Of a stretch of 64,000 bases of DNA, positions 18,922-28,092 are shown piece after piece. The stretch covers positions 1-64,000 of the forward strand of contig JAFQNG010000077.1 of the NCBI GenBank assembly GCA_017396005.1, given 5' to 3'. The stretch is from Desulfovibrio sp. Lineage in GTDB: Bacteria > Desulfobacterota > Desulfovibrionia > Desulfovibrionales > Desulfovibrionaceae. How positions within the stretch are numbered: the stretch's first letter is position 1; each line of letters begins with the position of its first letter. The position numbers and the translations under genes were made by a program. The notes beneath the pieces are model-generated. The model saw only the letters and a list, made by a program, of their open reading frames with translations, did no database searches and was not told the origin of the DNA.

Positions 18922-19565
18922 ATCTCTTCTCTCATGGGATTGTTGGCTTCAAAAACAGCACGGGCAAAGCCCCTGGGCGTTACGCGGCGACGGTTGGCCC
19001 TGTCAGGCGATGGCGGTATAAGGTGCATCCTGCTGTCCATTCTGGGTTCTCGCCATCTGGGAGCTGGGATTTTGAAGCCACCGCCTACCCAGAGGCAGGT
19101 TCTCTTGGTGTACAGATCTTTTTCTCCGCCAGGATAGCCAGCGTAGTCACAGGGATCGAAGGTAAGATCCGGCTTGCGCCAGTAGGTAGAGATCACTGAA
19201 ACAGGGTTTTCGATGAGGTACGGTGCATTGCACCATTCTGCGATACGGATAGAGGCATAAAAAAGTCCGATAGCGCGATGCAGCGCCCCGATGCCCTTGT
19301 CCTTGAACCAGCGAGCCCCGGAAACCGCAACCTCGGTACAGGGAGGAAAGAAGGCGGCAAAGGCAATGGGCTTGAAGGGCGGCAGCCAGTCGAGCATATC
19401 TGCACCGACACGAATGATATTACCGTCCTGCGTTTCGCCTTCCGGGTGCTGTATGTCCACGCAGTAGCAGCGAAAGCCTGCTTCTGCCCACGGCTTCACC
19501 ATGTTGCAGCTACGGTCAAAGCAGCTGATGACAATGGGATCGTCATAGTCGTACATGTATTCCAT
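18918..19565 (-). CDS. C5-cytosine methyltransferase-like protein
   Basis: A 215-residue protein with a PPC motif (catalytic Cys76 in FFPPCTEVA) and a following LIENPVS segment, the equivalents of DNA C5-methylase motifs IV (PC) and VI (ENV). The N-terminal CFDRSCNMVKPWAEAG region looks like the AdoMet site. It is shorter than classical C5 methylases (about 300 or more) and has ENP for ENV, like some phage-encoded forms, so activity is likely but not certain. SD AGGAG lies 7 bases before the ATG. It is the third methylase in the element. Confidence 0.65.
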   Translation of the reverse strand: MEYMYDYDDPIVISCFDRSCNMVKPWAEAGFRCYCVDIQHPEGETQDGNIIRVGADMLDWLPPFKPIAFAAFFPPCTEVAVSGARWFKDKGIGALHRAIGLFYASIRIAEWCNAPYLIENPVSVISTYWRKPDLTFDPCDYAGYPGGEKDLYTKRTCLWVGGGFKIPAPRWREPRMDSRMHLIPPSPDRANRRRVTPRGFARAVFEANNPMREEI

Positions 19566-19568
19566 ACA

Positions 19569-21683
19569 TCAACTCCTGAAGTTTCTCTGGGAAAGGTGAC
19601 TGCCATACCTGCTGTCTGATGCCGCAGCCTGTGTGGGCGTAGTTCCCCCTGAACCTGAATGAACACTGCTGCTGCGTTGCCGTGACACTTCATTGCGCAG
19701 ATCCCTTGCCCCATGAGCCCCGGAATTGACGGCATTGGTGGAACCTATGAAGACATTCTTGGCCCCTGCCTGATCTTCCTTTTCACCCAGGGAATGGAAC
19801 TGCTGGCCTATCCAGTTGGTGACGTGTTCCGGCAGGTAGTGGATAAGAGAAAAGAACTTGTTGGCCAGCATGATGACCATGATGCCGAGGATCACGAGCA
19901 TGGAGAACGTACCGGTAATGCCGAGCATCTTGCTCTGACCTGTTCCGGCAATGAACATTTCAAAACCGGTTCCGATAAGTCTGCCCAGAACATTCATGAG
20001 AATGATGGCTGCAAAGAAGCCAGCCACCATGAGCGGAGGACGGATGATGATGCCGAGCAGCAAAAGGTAACCGCGCCTGCCGTGCTGTCCGGCAGCCCCA
20101 TCGCCTTCCGGCAGAGCATGGGCACACAGCCACAGGGGAGCGGCAACAAGAGCCTCCACGATAAGGATGACCCATCCTGCCAGTGCAGAGATCCATCGAA
20201 TGAAGGGAATGGCCGGGAGGTAGTAGGCCAGTGCCAGGCCATAGAGCAAGAGGGGCAGGAAGACAGAGAACAGGGCAAAGGAGATGTACTTGTCCAGGTT
20301 CGGGATAACCTTGTCCACAAAAGGTACGGACTTGCCCAGTGAGTGCGTTACGTCCAGAGCTCCCAGGGCAGTGGCAAGCCCCCAGGCAGTGCCGATGAAG
20401 TAGTCGCCCACACTGGAAATGGCCATGACCGGATCCTGGCTGGACAGCTTTTCTACAGCTATGGGCAGGATATTTCCAGCCACAAGCTTGTTCATATTGG
20501 CTCGAATCCAGTTGAGGACAGCATCAAAGGCCCCGTCCTCATCTGTCACTGCCGGATCAGCTGTTGTGTCGGAAATGCCGCGTCTGGTGGCATAGGCTGT
20601 CTTGATATAGTTGGCCACACGTTCCTGCACAGCCTCATAATCGTGCAGGCCATAGGTCATGCCCCAGGTTTCAGAGAGCGTGTATTCCCTGGGGCTGTAG
20701 GAAATACCTGAATACATCGCCTCACGGACTTCCTGATTGATCCACGAGATCGACCAGTAGGAAGAACCGGCAATGAACCAGCCGTATTGATTGGAAATGT
20801 CCTCAAAGTCCTGAAGTTTACTGCGCAGTTGCCCTTGCTGGGCATAGCTTTGCAGACCGGTAAGGATGGTTGCGTTGACCTGATTGGCCGCATTGTACAG
20901 CGCCAGAGGATCAATGGCTTCGGCAGGCGTATCGGGATCGGCAAGCTGCCTTGCCACTGGCGACAGTGCTGAAACCGCAGTGCCGACAGCATTGGCCTTG
21001 GCACGACACATGGCATCAGCTTCATCCACACAGCCCACAGTGATGGTTCCGGCATTGCCGTTGAACAGAAACTTGTATTCACCTCCAGAGCCGAACCAGT
21101 TGCCCGAGTATTTCCACTGGCCCCCTGGTGAAATATTCAGGCCGCGCCGCTCATTCATGTAGTACTGGAAAGCCAGGGATTCGAGCGTTCCGTTGGCTAT
21201 GGCCGAATAATGGGTCACATTCTGATCAGGAGCCTGTACCGTGAGCTGTCCGCCATGCTCCACAAAATAGTCGGTTCCCAGATCCCAGACATAATTGCCC
21301 AGGTTGATGGAAAAGCCGATGCAGGCCAGTATGGCTACCTGAAAAAGACTCAGACCCTTGAAGATGGGAGCCAGGGCCCCCATTGCGCCCACGAAACGCA
21401 AGGGCATCCACAGCGAGCTGTAGCGTTTTCCAAAAGGTGTCCCTTCATGGGCTGTTCCGGCCACAGCCACGGCCAGCACCCAGATGAACAGCGCGGAAAT
21501 GACGGCCAGAGCCACCAGATTGAAGGCACTGAACATTTCCAGCATGAGTTCTGCCGCCTGTGAACCGCCAAGCCCCTGACCCCATGTGTCCCAGCCCTGC
21601 CCGATCAGCGCGTCCAGAAACTGCTTGCTGGCATCACTCCTGAGCAGAACTTCCGAAGTAGCGGGGATTTCAGACGAAGGCAT
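19569..21683 (-). CDS. dotA: DotA/TraY polytopic membrane protein
   Basis: A 704-residue protein with the DotA/TraY layout: a membrane helix near 55-78, another pair near 90-135, a large central periplasmic domain (about 140-430) with paired cysteines, and a cluster of helices near 455-620, then a Ser/Gly-rich tail. DotA is a core inner-membrane and partly secreted component of I-type systems, thought to form a large assembly at the channel. The start at 21683 is set by AGGAGG seven bases upstream. Its promoter region is shared with the divergent MazEF-like module. Confidence 0.82.
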   Translation of the reverse strand: MPSSEIPATSEVLLRSDASKQFLDALIGQGWDTWGQGLGGSQAAELMLEMFSAFNLVALAVISALFIWVLAVAVAGTAHEGTPFGKRYSSLWMPLRFVGAMGALAPIFKGLSLFQVAILACIGFSINLGNYVWDLGTDYFVEHGGQLTVQAPDQNVTHYSAIANGTLESLAFQYYMNERRGLNISPGGQWKYSGNWFGSGGEYKFLFNGNAGTITVGCVDEADAMCRAKANAVGTAVSALSPVARQLADPDTPAEAIDPLALYNAANQVNATILTGLQSYAQQGQLRSKLQDFEDISNQYGWFIAGSSYWSISWINQEVREAMYSGISYSPREYTLSETWGMTYGLHDYEAVQERVANYIKTAYATRRGISDTTADPAVTDEDGAFDAVLNWIRANMNKLVAGNILPIAVEKLSSQDPVMAISSVGDYFIGTAWGLATALGALDVTHSLGKSVPFVDKVIPNLDKYISFALFSVFLPLLLYGLALAYYLPAIPFIRWISALAGWVILIVEALVAAPLWLCAHALPEGDGAAGQHGRRGYLLLLGIIIRPPLMVAGFFAAIILMNVLGRLIGTGFEMFIAGTGQSKMLGITGTFSMLVILGIMVIMLANKFFSLIHYLPEHVTNWIGQQFHSLGEKEDQAGAKNVFIGSTNAVNSGAHGARDLRNEVSRQRSSSVHSGSGGTTPTQAAASDSRYGSHLSQRNFRS

Positions 21684-21704
21684 GATATTTCCTCCTGACA
21701 AGGA

Positions 21705-21749
21705 TTGACTTGACTTTTCCCTCTGCTATCAATATCAATATTGATAGCA
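21705..21749 (+). promoter_or_regulatory. Palindromic operator and promoter of the MazEF-like module
   Basis: A perfect 12-bp inverted repeat with a 2-base spacer (TGCTATCAATAT at 21724-21735 and its complement at 21738-21749) overlaps a promoter: TTGACT at 21710-21715 (or 21705-21710) and TATCAA at 21733-21738 (or 21727-21732). It is the probable autoregulatory site of the antitoxin. Confidence 0.65.
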
Positions 21750-21765
21750 AGATAGGAGGTATACC

Positions 21766-22026
21766 ATGCAAATGCTTCTTCATCTCCCTGATTCCCTTGC
21801 GGAACGCTTCAAACAGGCTGTTCCATCCAGACAGCGGAGTGCGTTTGTGGCAGGATTGCTGGAAAAGGCTCTGCCGGAAGAGGATGATCCGTTGTACCGG
21901 ATCGCCCTTGAAGTTGAGCAGGATGCCGCATTGAGCGCGGAAATGCGCGAATGGCGTGAAGGACTTGTGGCGGATGGTATCCGGGGCACAGAATACAGCG
22001 AGGCAACCACGAATGCGACGCGGTGA
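21766..22026 (+). CDS. MazE-like antitoxin
   Basis: An 86-residue protein with an N-terminal DNA-binding ribbon-like segment (MQMLLHLPDSLAERFKQAV, in the style of ribbon-helix-helix proteins) and an acidic C-terminal half (EEDDPLYRIALEVEQDAA) fit to wrap the toxin. AGGAGG stands six bases before the ATG. It overlaps the toxin gene by 14 bases. The pair lies on the plus strand, inside the minus-strand transfer operon. Confidence 0.7.
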   Translation: MQMLLHLPDSLAERFKQAVPSRQRSAFVAGLLEKALPEEDDPLYRIALEVEQDAALSAEMREWREGLVADGIRGTEYSEATTNATR

Positions 22027-22336
22027 AGTCTGGTGGGTCAATTTTGACCCCTCCGAAGGTATGGAAATCCAGAAATGTCGCCCGGCAGTCATCCTGACCG
22101 TCAACGCTCTGAACAAAGCCAGAGGAACTGTGGTTGTTGTGCCTCTGTCCACTTCGGCCAAACCGCGTCCTCCCATTGTTGTTTCGCTTCCGTCTGCCGG
22201 GCCGTCATCGGTGGCAGTCTGCGACCAGCTTTGTGCGGCAGATAAAAGACGCTTCGGCAGGAAACTCGGAGAGCTTTCCAACGCAGATTTGGCAACACTC
22301 ACGGAATCGGTGAAAATCGTGTTGGGGCTGACATAG
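22013..22336 (+). CDS. mazF: MazF-family endoribonuclease toxin
   Basis: A 107-residue protein with the MazF/PemK pattern: RRGEVWWVNFDPSEGMEIQK at the N-terminus, RPAVILTVNALN, TVVVVPLSTSAKP, and a C-terminal VCDQLCAADKRR segment that carries the usual Asp-Gln before the core helix. It cleaves mRNA at short sites when antitoxin is lost, and so stabilises the element. The gene ends 20 bases before the convergent icmX-like gene. Confidence 0.85.
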   Translation: MRRGEVWWVNFDPSEGMEIQKCRPAVILTVNALNKARGTVVVVPLSTSAKPRPPIVVSLPSAGPSSVAVCDQLCAADKRRFGRKLGELSNADLATLTESVKIVLGLT

Positions 22337-22355
22337 GCAAACATCAGACTTCCCC

Positions 22356-23456
22356 CTACTGCTGTGCGCCGACCATGCGCGTGTAGAGTTCCTTCATTTC
22401 CCTGCCTGTCGTTCCTTCCATTCTTGTCAGATAGTCCAGCGAGGTGATGAAGGTGAGCCGATCCAGCAGCTCGGTATTCTTGCGGGCAAGCTCAAACTGA
22501 AATGCCTGCATAAGCACCAGCTCACGGAGCAGACCAGCTTCGGTAGCTGTGGCCACATGGCTGAACCAGTTGGCGTTACCGGAACGCATCTGTGACAAAA
22601 GTTTGTACAGACCGGCTTCCGAGAGTTTGCCGTCCACGATGCCGGGCGGTGTGCCGCTCCCACCGGCTTCAGTCCACTGATTCATGGCCCATGTGGTCAC
22701 ATCTTCTGGCAAGGTGGGCGCGTGATAGACCACATGACTGTTCAGGGCTTCCATGACCGTACCAAGACGGCCTTCATGGATCTTGCGTGCTGCTGTATAG
22801 GTCTGCCCCGCCGGAGTCGTCTTTTGAGCCTCAGTGACCACCGGTAATGGTCGTGGATTGGCAAGGGTCTTGATGGATTCATGGGCCTGAGCCACCTGCT
22901 CCTCTGTGAGTGTGCTGCCTACAGGAAAGAGCGAATCCACGACTTCCTTTTCCGTTGGATGCTCATCGGCCAGGACGCGCTCAAGAAATTCGACCGGCTT
23001 TGCGCCTTCCCTATTGGCATATTCAAACTGCTTCTCACGCATGGTCACATGGATTTCCTGCCCAGCCTGCGCACCGAGCTGAATGCCAGCACCCAGAGAA
23101 CTTGAGCCGCACAATCCCGCAGGCTGTGCAGACTTGCCGTACATGTCTTCTGTCTTGAGGGCTGCATCAGCTATGGCCTGTCCTTTCATGGCTGCCACAT
23201 TGCTTTCCTTGAGAGCGAGGATGGCCCGTACAATGGTCGCTGACTCGGTCTTGATAGTGCCGATGATGTTCTGGGCAGCCAGCAGAATTTCAGAGCGTAT
23301 GGCCTGCGCTTCAGCTGCTGTATAGGCGTTGACCGTCTGTATGGTCTCCGTCTTTGCTGCTGTCACAATGGCCTGCACAGATCCACAGCCACACCCTCCG
23401 GCCCAGGCATGGGAGGGAATCGCCACCATCAGAAACGCCAAAAGCATCTTTTTCAT
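22356..23456 (-). CDS. Secreted IcmX/TraW-like transfer protein
   Basis: A 366-residue exported protein with a signal peptide (about 1-19, ending AWA), a Cys/Gly cluster at the mature start (GGCGCGS), a helical region (about 30-100) and a larger domain without membrane segments. Its size, export signal and place next to the DotO ATPase gene fit the TraW/IcmX role in I-type systems. The similarity is not strong enough to be sure. The ATG overlaps the end of dotO by 4 bases. Confidence 0.5.
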   Translation of the reverse strand: MKKMLLAFLMVAIPSHAWAGGCGCGSVQAIVTAAKTETIQTVNAYTAAEAQAIRSEILLAAQNIIGTIKTESATIVRAILALKESNVAAMKGQAIADAALKTEDMYGKSAQPAGLCGSSSLGAGIQLGAQAGQEIHVTMREKQFEYANREGAKPVEFLERVLADEHPTEKEVVDSLFPVGSTLTEEQVAQAHESIKTLANPRPLPVVTEAQKTTPAGQTYTAARKIHEGRLGTVMEALNSHVVYHAPTLPEDVTTWAMNQWTEAGGSGTPPGIVDGKLSEAGLYKLLSQMRSGNANWFSHVATATEAGLLRELVLMQAFQFELARKNTELLDRLTFITSLDYLTRMEGTTGREMKELYTRMVGAQQ

Positions 23457-26434
23457 ATGTCCTCCGCCAGTTCGTCAGCTATCTGGTACAGGACGTTGAC
23501 CACATCATCGTCAACGCCGCTTTGATCCGTTACTTCTCGGCGTCTTCTCTCCACTTCGGCCTTGGCTGATCCACCGGGGAATCGCACAGCAAGACGGCGC
23601 AGGGCTTCGGAAGGCCCCAGACGCCGGTATAGATTGTTGCGGATAGCCACATCTTCCGTTGTTGTGGAAAAGGCCCAGAGAGCCTGACTGCCCACAGTCA
23701 GACTGAGGACAAGCTGCGACCTGCCTGCACCTGTACGAAAAAGGCCCACAAGATTGGAACCGGCCTTACCAGGCTTGCCCAGGTTTGATAGTGCATGGCG
23801 ACAGGCTTCATTGAGAGAAAAGCGCATACTCAGACTGGAGACGCTCTGTTCCGTACCGGAACCGAGGATCACAATCATTGTGGCCAGCTCGTTGATGATG
23901 TCGGGAATATCGTCGATGGATTGCGTGTACAGCCCGATAGATAAATTCCACTTGCGCGATTCACGCGCCATTGTGGTCATGTCGGCCATAAGCTGACCTG
24001 AAACTGATGTATTTTGTGTCACGCGATGCGCTTCATCATAACAGATTCTTTTGGGTGATTCTCGTATATTATCAATATTTTCAGCATGATACGACTGATA
24101 TCGCTTCGGCATGAGCTTCACGTCATCAGGCATGAGAAAAAAGCGGGAGCCAAGGATATGTCGGGCCAGCATGTACATGACTGCCGACTGTCGGTCGGCC
24201 ACCTCAGTACCGCGTGGAGCCACTTCATCCAGGTCAAGGCTGACGATCTGGGCATCACCCAGGTCAAACTGTGTGGGTTCCTTCAGGATAACATAGGCGT
24301 CTATGGCATCAATGAGAGAGCGCCAGACATCAAGGATGGTCTTCTGCTCATAGGTGCTTTCTATACCCTTGTTCTGCCGGAGCTGTGCCACCACATCGGC
24401 CAGCAGGGGAACGGCAAAACGTTGTGCCTGCAGAGCTTCATGGGTATGGCCGCGATCATAGAGCGCATCAACGATTTCCCACCAGCAGGTGGAGTCATCC
24501 AGAGGAATGCCCTGTTCAAGAATAAAGGCATGCAGCTCTGGCAAGGCATTGGGCTGATAGGAACGAGGTTTTCCACCTGCACTGTCTGAAAGTTCCAGGT
24601 AGGCAAGCTCAATGGCACGCCCGATCAGACCGGGCACGCTTTCCCCCGGACTTGTGGCGTCAATGGGTGTTGCCAGCAGACTGCAAAAATTGACCAGAAA
24701 CGCTTTGTGGGCAGGTAATGGCCTGCGGTTGCCCAAGGGAAGATCAAAGGGATTGATGGAGTACTCCTCGGTCATACGCAGACGATGGTAGGCTGCCAGA
24801 TGCTTTTTGCCTTCAGGCAGGTTTTCCCTGAGCAACGTGATAAGGCCGGAGGAGGACGGCCCTACGTCCACGATGGACAGCCAAGGCAGGCGGGACAGAC
24901 CGGCCTGTGTGACAAAGGCAAAATTCAGGCTGTTGAGAAAGACTGACTTGCCGCCGCCCATCGGAGCCACGCCGATGTCGATCCAGGCTGCCTGTTGAGA
25001 GGAATTGGGCGCATAGGGGATGAGCTTGCCGTCCTGGGAGCGCAATAGAAGACTTCCCTCATGCCAGGGTGAAGCCGGACGTAAGGGCAGCATACCAATA
25101 GCCGCCTGTAATGGTGCAGCAGTCACGGGAGCCGGACTGGTCGGCATGATGCCGGGCAGTGTGGCAGCCAGGCCCAGCAGAGGATCACCTACAGACTCAG
25201 AAACATCACAGGTGCCCCAGCCCTGTATAATCTTGGACAGCTCGGCCATGCGTCTGCGAAGCAGTAAATGAGCTTCCGTTTCTGGCATGTCCCTGACGCA
25301 GACCCACGTACAGAGACAGATACGGAATCTGACGCAACACACGCCTTCCAGATCCAGGGCTTTCAGTGCGTCCACAGCATTATTGAAACGCTTGTTGTCC
25401 GAACTGGTGAAGGACAGTATGGAAGAAAGCAGGGGCTTGAGACCCATCTTCAGACCACCGTCCTCAATGAGAAAGGATATGCGGTACGGTATCCGTTCCC
25501 GTGTGGTGAATATGCGAAAGAAGTCCTGAAAAGGCTTGGGCGTTTGCGGCATGAGCGTCATCACCAGAGGCCCATAAATGCGGTCACCGATACGAATGGT
25601 ATTTCGGGAAAGCAGTACACCTTCACGAGGCCAGAGCTGGGTTTTGAAATCCGGATACAGCACATTGTGGAGCTGCTCCCGCTTGCCGGTATCAGGATCA
25701 GGAAGTCTGAGCGGCAAGGGATCACCAGGGATAAGTGCCTGCCACTTGCGGCTTGTAAATTCGGGATCAATACTCGTGCGTATGTCCCGTAATGCCTCGT
25801 GTGCCGAGAGCAGCGTGACCAGAAGATCTGTTTGCCGGAACGCATCCATGACGCCAGTGACAAATCCGCTGTGCGCATCATGCAGGGCAGTGACCGCACG
25901 GGAAACCTGCTGGCAGCCTACAATGGTCGGAGTATTGGCTGTGGCCTTGTCTCGTTCCTTGAGAGCTGCCTTGCGTAAGGACTCAGGGAGTGCCGTGGGC
26001 CTTGTCCACAACACCAGCCAGCATGTTTCGATGGCGCAGTAGTTTTTCAGAGACGAGCCCCAGTTATCCAGCAGAGGACCAATGTTCAGACCGAGATTCT
26101 GTGAGGTCAATCGAGATGGAAGCAGCATCTCATTGACCCGTGCTGCACTGCTTTCAGGATCGTATTCGAAGACGATCTGGACAACATGGCCGGGTTTGGA
26201 AAGGGAAGATTGCAGTTTTTCGGTGAGCCCGGAAACGATCTGTATGTATTCGTCCTTGCCTATATGGACGAGGGAGCCTTCAAGATGCAGCAGACTGATG
26301 AGACTGCCGTCATCAGCCACCAGTACACCGTTATCCACTGTTTCCAGACGACAGTAGCTGTGTACCGGCCCGGCAAAGGCTTCGGACAGGGCGCGGACGC
26401 CGCGATCAATACCGTTGACTATGGAATCAAGCAT
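23453..26434 (-). CDS. dotO: DotO/IcmB (TraU) secretion ATPase
   Basis: A 993-residue VirB4-like ATPase, the size typical of IcmB/TraU. Walker A (APMGGGKSVF) is near residue 490 and Walker B (ICYDEAH) near 800. The N-terminal half carries the channel-binding domain. It acts at the cytoplasmic entrance of the conjugation channel. Its start overlaps the dotI stop (TAATG). Confidence 0.88.
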   Translation of the reverse strand: MLDSIVNGIDRGVRALSEAFAGPVHSYCRLETVDNGVLVADDGSLISLLHLEGSLVHIGKDEYIQIVSGLTEKLQSSLSKPGHVVQIVFEYDPESSAARVNEMLLPSRLTSQNLGLNIGPLLDNWGSSLKNYCAIETCWLVLWTRPTALPESLRKAALKERDKATANTPTIVGCQQVSRAVTALHDAHSGFVTGVMDAFRQTDLLVTLLSAHEALRDIRTSIDPEFTSRKWQALIPGDPLPLRLPDPDTGKREQLHNVLYPDFKTQLWPREGVLLSRNTIRIGDRIYGPLVMTLMPQTPKPFQDFFRIFTTRERIPYRISFLIEDGGLKMGLKPLLSSILSFTSSDNKRFNNAVDALKALDLEGVCCVRFRICLCTWVCVRDMPETEAHLLLRRRMAELSKIIQGWGTCDVSESVGDPLLGLAATLPGIMPTSPAPVTAAPLQAAIGMLPLRPASPWHEGSLLLRSQDGKLIPYAPNSSQQAAWIDIGVAPMGGGKSVFLNSLNFAFVTQAGLSRLPWLSIVDVGPSSSGLITLLRENLPEGKKHLAAYHRLRMTEEYSINPFDLPLGNRRPLPAHKAFLVNFCSLLATPIDATSPGESVPGLIGRAIELAYLELSDSAGGKPRSYQPNALPELHAFILEQGIPLDDSTCWWEIVDALYDRGHTHEALQAQRFAVPLLADVVAQLRQNKGIESTYEQKTILDVWRSLIDAIDAYVILKEPTQFDLGDAQIVSLDLDEVAPRGTEVADRQSAVMYMLARHILGSRFFLMPDDVKLMPKRYQSYHAENIDNIRESPKRICYDEAHRVTQNTSVSGQLMADMTTMARESRKWNLSIGLYTQSIDDIPDIINELATMIVILGSGTEQSVSSLSMRFSLNEACRHALSNLGKPGKAGSNLVGLFRTGAGRSQLVLSLTVGSQALWAFSTTTEDVAIRNNLYRRLGPSEALRRLAVRFPGGSAKAEVERRRREVTDQSGVDDDVVNVLYQIADELAEDI

Positions 26435-27153
26435 TATGAATCCCTCTTCAGTACAATCTGCTGGATGACCACGCCGCGAGGCGTTTTGACTGTAGGAGCC
26501 CGACAGACAAGCACGGTAGCGATGAGACGTTGTGTGCTTTCCACGCCCTGACTGGACTCATAGGAGACGATAAGGGGAAATTCGATGCGCCATGTGGCAA
26601 TGCCGCCCATGACACCGGAAGCAATGATAACCGGAGCGCGTGTAGTAATCGCGGATGCAGAAAGCCGCTTGTCCCGGATCATGTCCAGAACACCGGAGCT
26701 TTGCAGGGAATCCAGAAAAGATTTGTAGGCCGCATCTTCAAAGTGCGGGCGGATGGCTTCCAGCTCTTCACGCCATTCCAGGAAGTCCAGCGACATGGCA
26801 TTGGTGACAGTATCCGAAGCCCAGGTCAGAAGGCCCTGTTGTGTCAAGACCGGTTGATCCAGAGGCACCAGGGGAGCAAGACGCAGGTCCGGCGTTGCTG
26901 CAAAATATTGTGGTTTTGGCTGATTTAGGATCAGCACGACAATGACACCCAAGGCACCAAGCAGAAGCAGGACAAGGCCGAGAGCCAGTTTCATGGCCCG
27001 GCGATATTGCGCCTGATACCAGCCCAGACCACCGATAACAGCTTCGGCGGACGGTGAAGAGGCATGGCCTTCAGTCGCGTCGAGAGCCGTCGCCGTCATC
27101 GGCGGTACGGGCTGTGTTTGATGGTTTGATTTGTGGAAGAATAAAGGTTTCAT
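26434..27153 (-). CDS. dotI: DotI/IcmL (TraM) inner-membrane protein
   Basis: A 239-residue protein with a cytoplasmic N-terminus (about 1-53), one membrane helix (about 54-77) and a periplasmic NTF2-like domain with the DotI/IcmL pattern (LLTWASDTVTNAMSLDFLEW early in the domain, TWRIEFPLIVSYESS late). DotI and TraM build a channel-like ring in the inner membrane. AAAGGTG lies eight bases before the ATG. Confidence 0.85.
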   Translation of the reverse strand: MKPLFFHKSNHQTQPVPPMTATALDATEGHASSPSAEAVIGGLGWYQAQYRRAMKLALGLVLLLLGALGVIVVLILNQPKPQYFAATPDLRLAPLVPLDQPVLTQQGLLTWASDTVTNAMSLDFLEWREELEAIRPHFEDAAYKSFLDSLQSSGVLDMIRDKRLSASAITTRAPVIIASGVMGGIATWRIEFPLIVSYESSQGVESTQRLIATVLVCRAPTVKTPRGVVIQQIVLKRDS

Positions 27154-27176
27154 GCCTCTTCACCTTTGTTTGAAGT

Positions 27177-27569
27177 TTACAGGCCCAGATCGCCCATACC
27201 GGACGTCTGGTCTGAGCCGAAGAGTGTGGCAGAACCGGAGCCGAACAGCTCTCCAAGCCCCAGGAGCAACGCTCCGATGAGCACCTTGGTGATGCCACCG
27301 CCATGGGAGGAATTTCCGCCCTGCTGCTTGCTTGCCTTGTAACACTCGACCCCACCGAAAACGCCCATTGTCATACCGGCTGCGTACCCGGCCATAGTGA
27401 CGCCCTTGGCAACACCCTTGGCGTTTTCGGCCACATTTTGCCCCATTTCCCCGAAGGTGACAGCGGCCTGGGCAAGTTCGGGAGCAAAAAGCCAGATGGC
27501 TGCGACTCCCAGTACTGCTGCCGTCACCCTTTGAGGGGAAACAGGTGTGAAATCAAAATATTCTTTCAT
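27177..27569 (-). CDS. IcmD/DotP-like small membrane protein
   Basis: A 130-residue protein with a signal-like N-terminal helix (about 17-36), a second helix (about 55-75) and a Gly-rich third helix (about 92-112), ending in ATLFGS. The pattern FGEMGQNVAENAKGVAKGVT then AGYAAGMTMGVFG matches the IcmD/TraR type. The start at 27569 is set by AAGGAGG four to five bases upstream. It lies between the IcmC-like and DotI genes, as in other I-type clusters. Confidence 0.65.
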   Translation of the reverse strand: MKEYFDFTPVSPQRVTAAVLGVAAIWLFAPELAQAAVTFGEMGQNVAENAKGVAKGVTMAGYAAGMTMGVFGGVECYKASKQQGGNSSHGGGITKVLIGALLLGLGELFGSGSATLFGSDQTSGMGDLGL

Positions 27570-27581
27570 CAAACCTCCTTG

Positions 27582-28088
27582 TCAGCCAATGATTCTGGCT
27601 ATGTATGTTTGCACGTCACCGCCCATGGTGGAACCAATCCCACGCAGGAAGGTGACGAGATTGACCGCGATGATGCCTCCGAAGAGATGCACCAGGCCAC
27701 GGCTGAAATTCATGCTTTGATTGGGCGTATCCCGCAGCAGGCAGATGCCCCGTGCAATGCCGATGACCCCCACAGTGGCAATGGCGTAGACAGCAAACTG
27801 TATGTAGACAGAGCCGGGAGAGGCAGGTGGGCTGTAGCTCAAAGCCTGTTCCGAGCTTTGATTGAAGACTGTCATGGACAGGGAATCCATGAGAGTGGGC
27901 AGGTTCAGCAGCAGTACTGCGCACCAGAGTGACCACACGGCTGTGGAACGATTGAAACGCTGCTTCTGGTTCACTGCCTGAGAGAAGGACACCATGGCGA
28001 ATACCAGGCCTACCAGGTAGGCCAGACGGATCAGCACTGGCCACCATTGCTGTAAATGCGGGATGACATTGGCAACATAGTTATCCAT
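27582..28088 (-). CDS. IcmC/DotE-like (TraQ) membrane protein
   Basis: A 168-residue protein with four predicted membrane segments (about 17-37, 48-68, 93-115, 130-148). The N-terminal WWPVLIRLAYLVGLVFAMVS and the C-terminal RGLVHLFGGIIAVN segments fit the IcmC/DotE family, inner-membrane components next to DotG in I-type systems. It is separated from dotG by 4 bases. Confidence 0.65.
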   Translation of the reverse strand: MDNYVANVIPHLQQWWPVLIRLAYLVGLVFAMVSFSQAVNQKQRFNRSTAVWSLWCAVLLLNLPTLMDSLSMTVFNQSSEQALSYSPPASPGSVYIQFAVYAIATVGVIGIARGICLLRDTPNQSMNFSRGLVHLFGGIIAVNLVTFLRGIGSTMGGDVQTYIARIIG

Positions 28089-28092
28089 AAGC

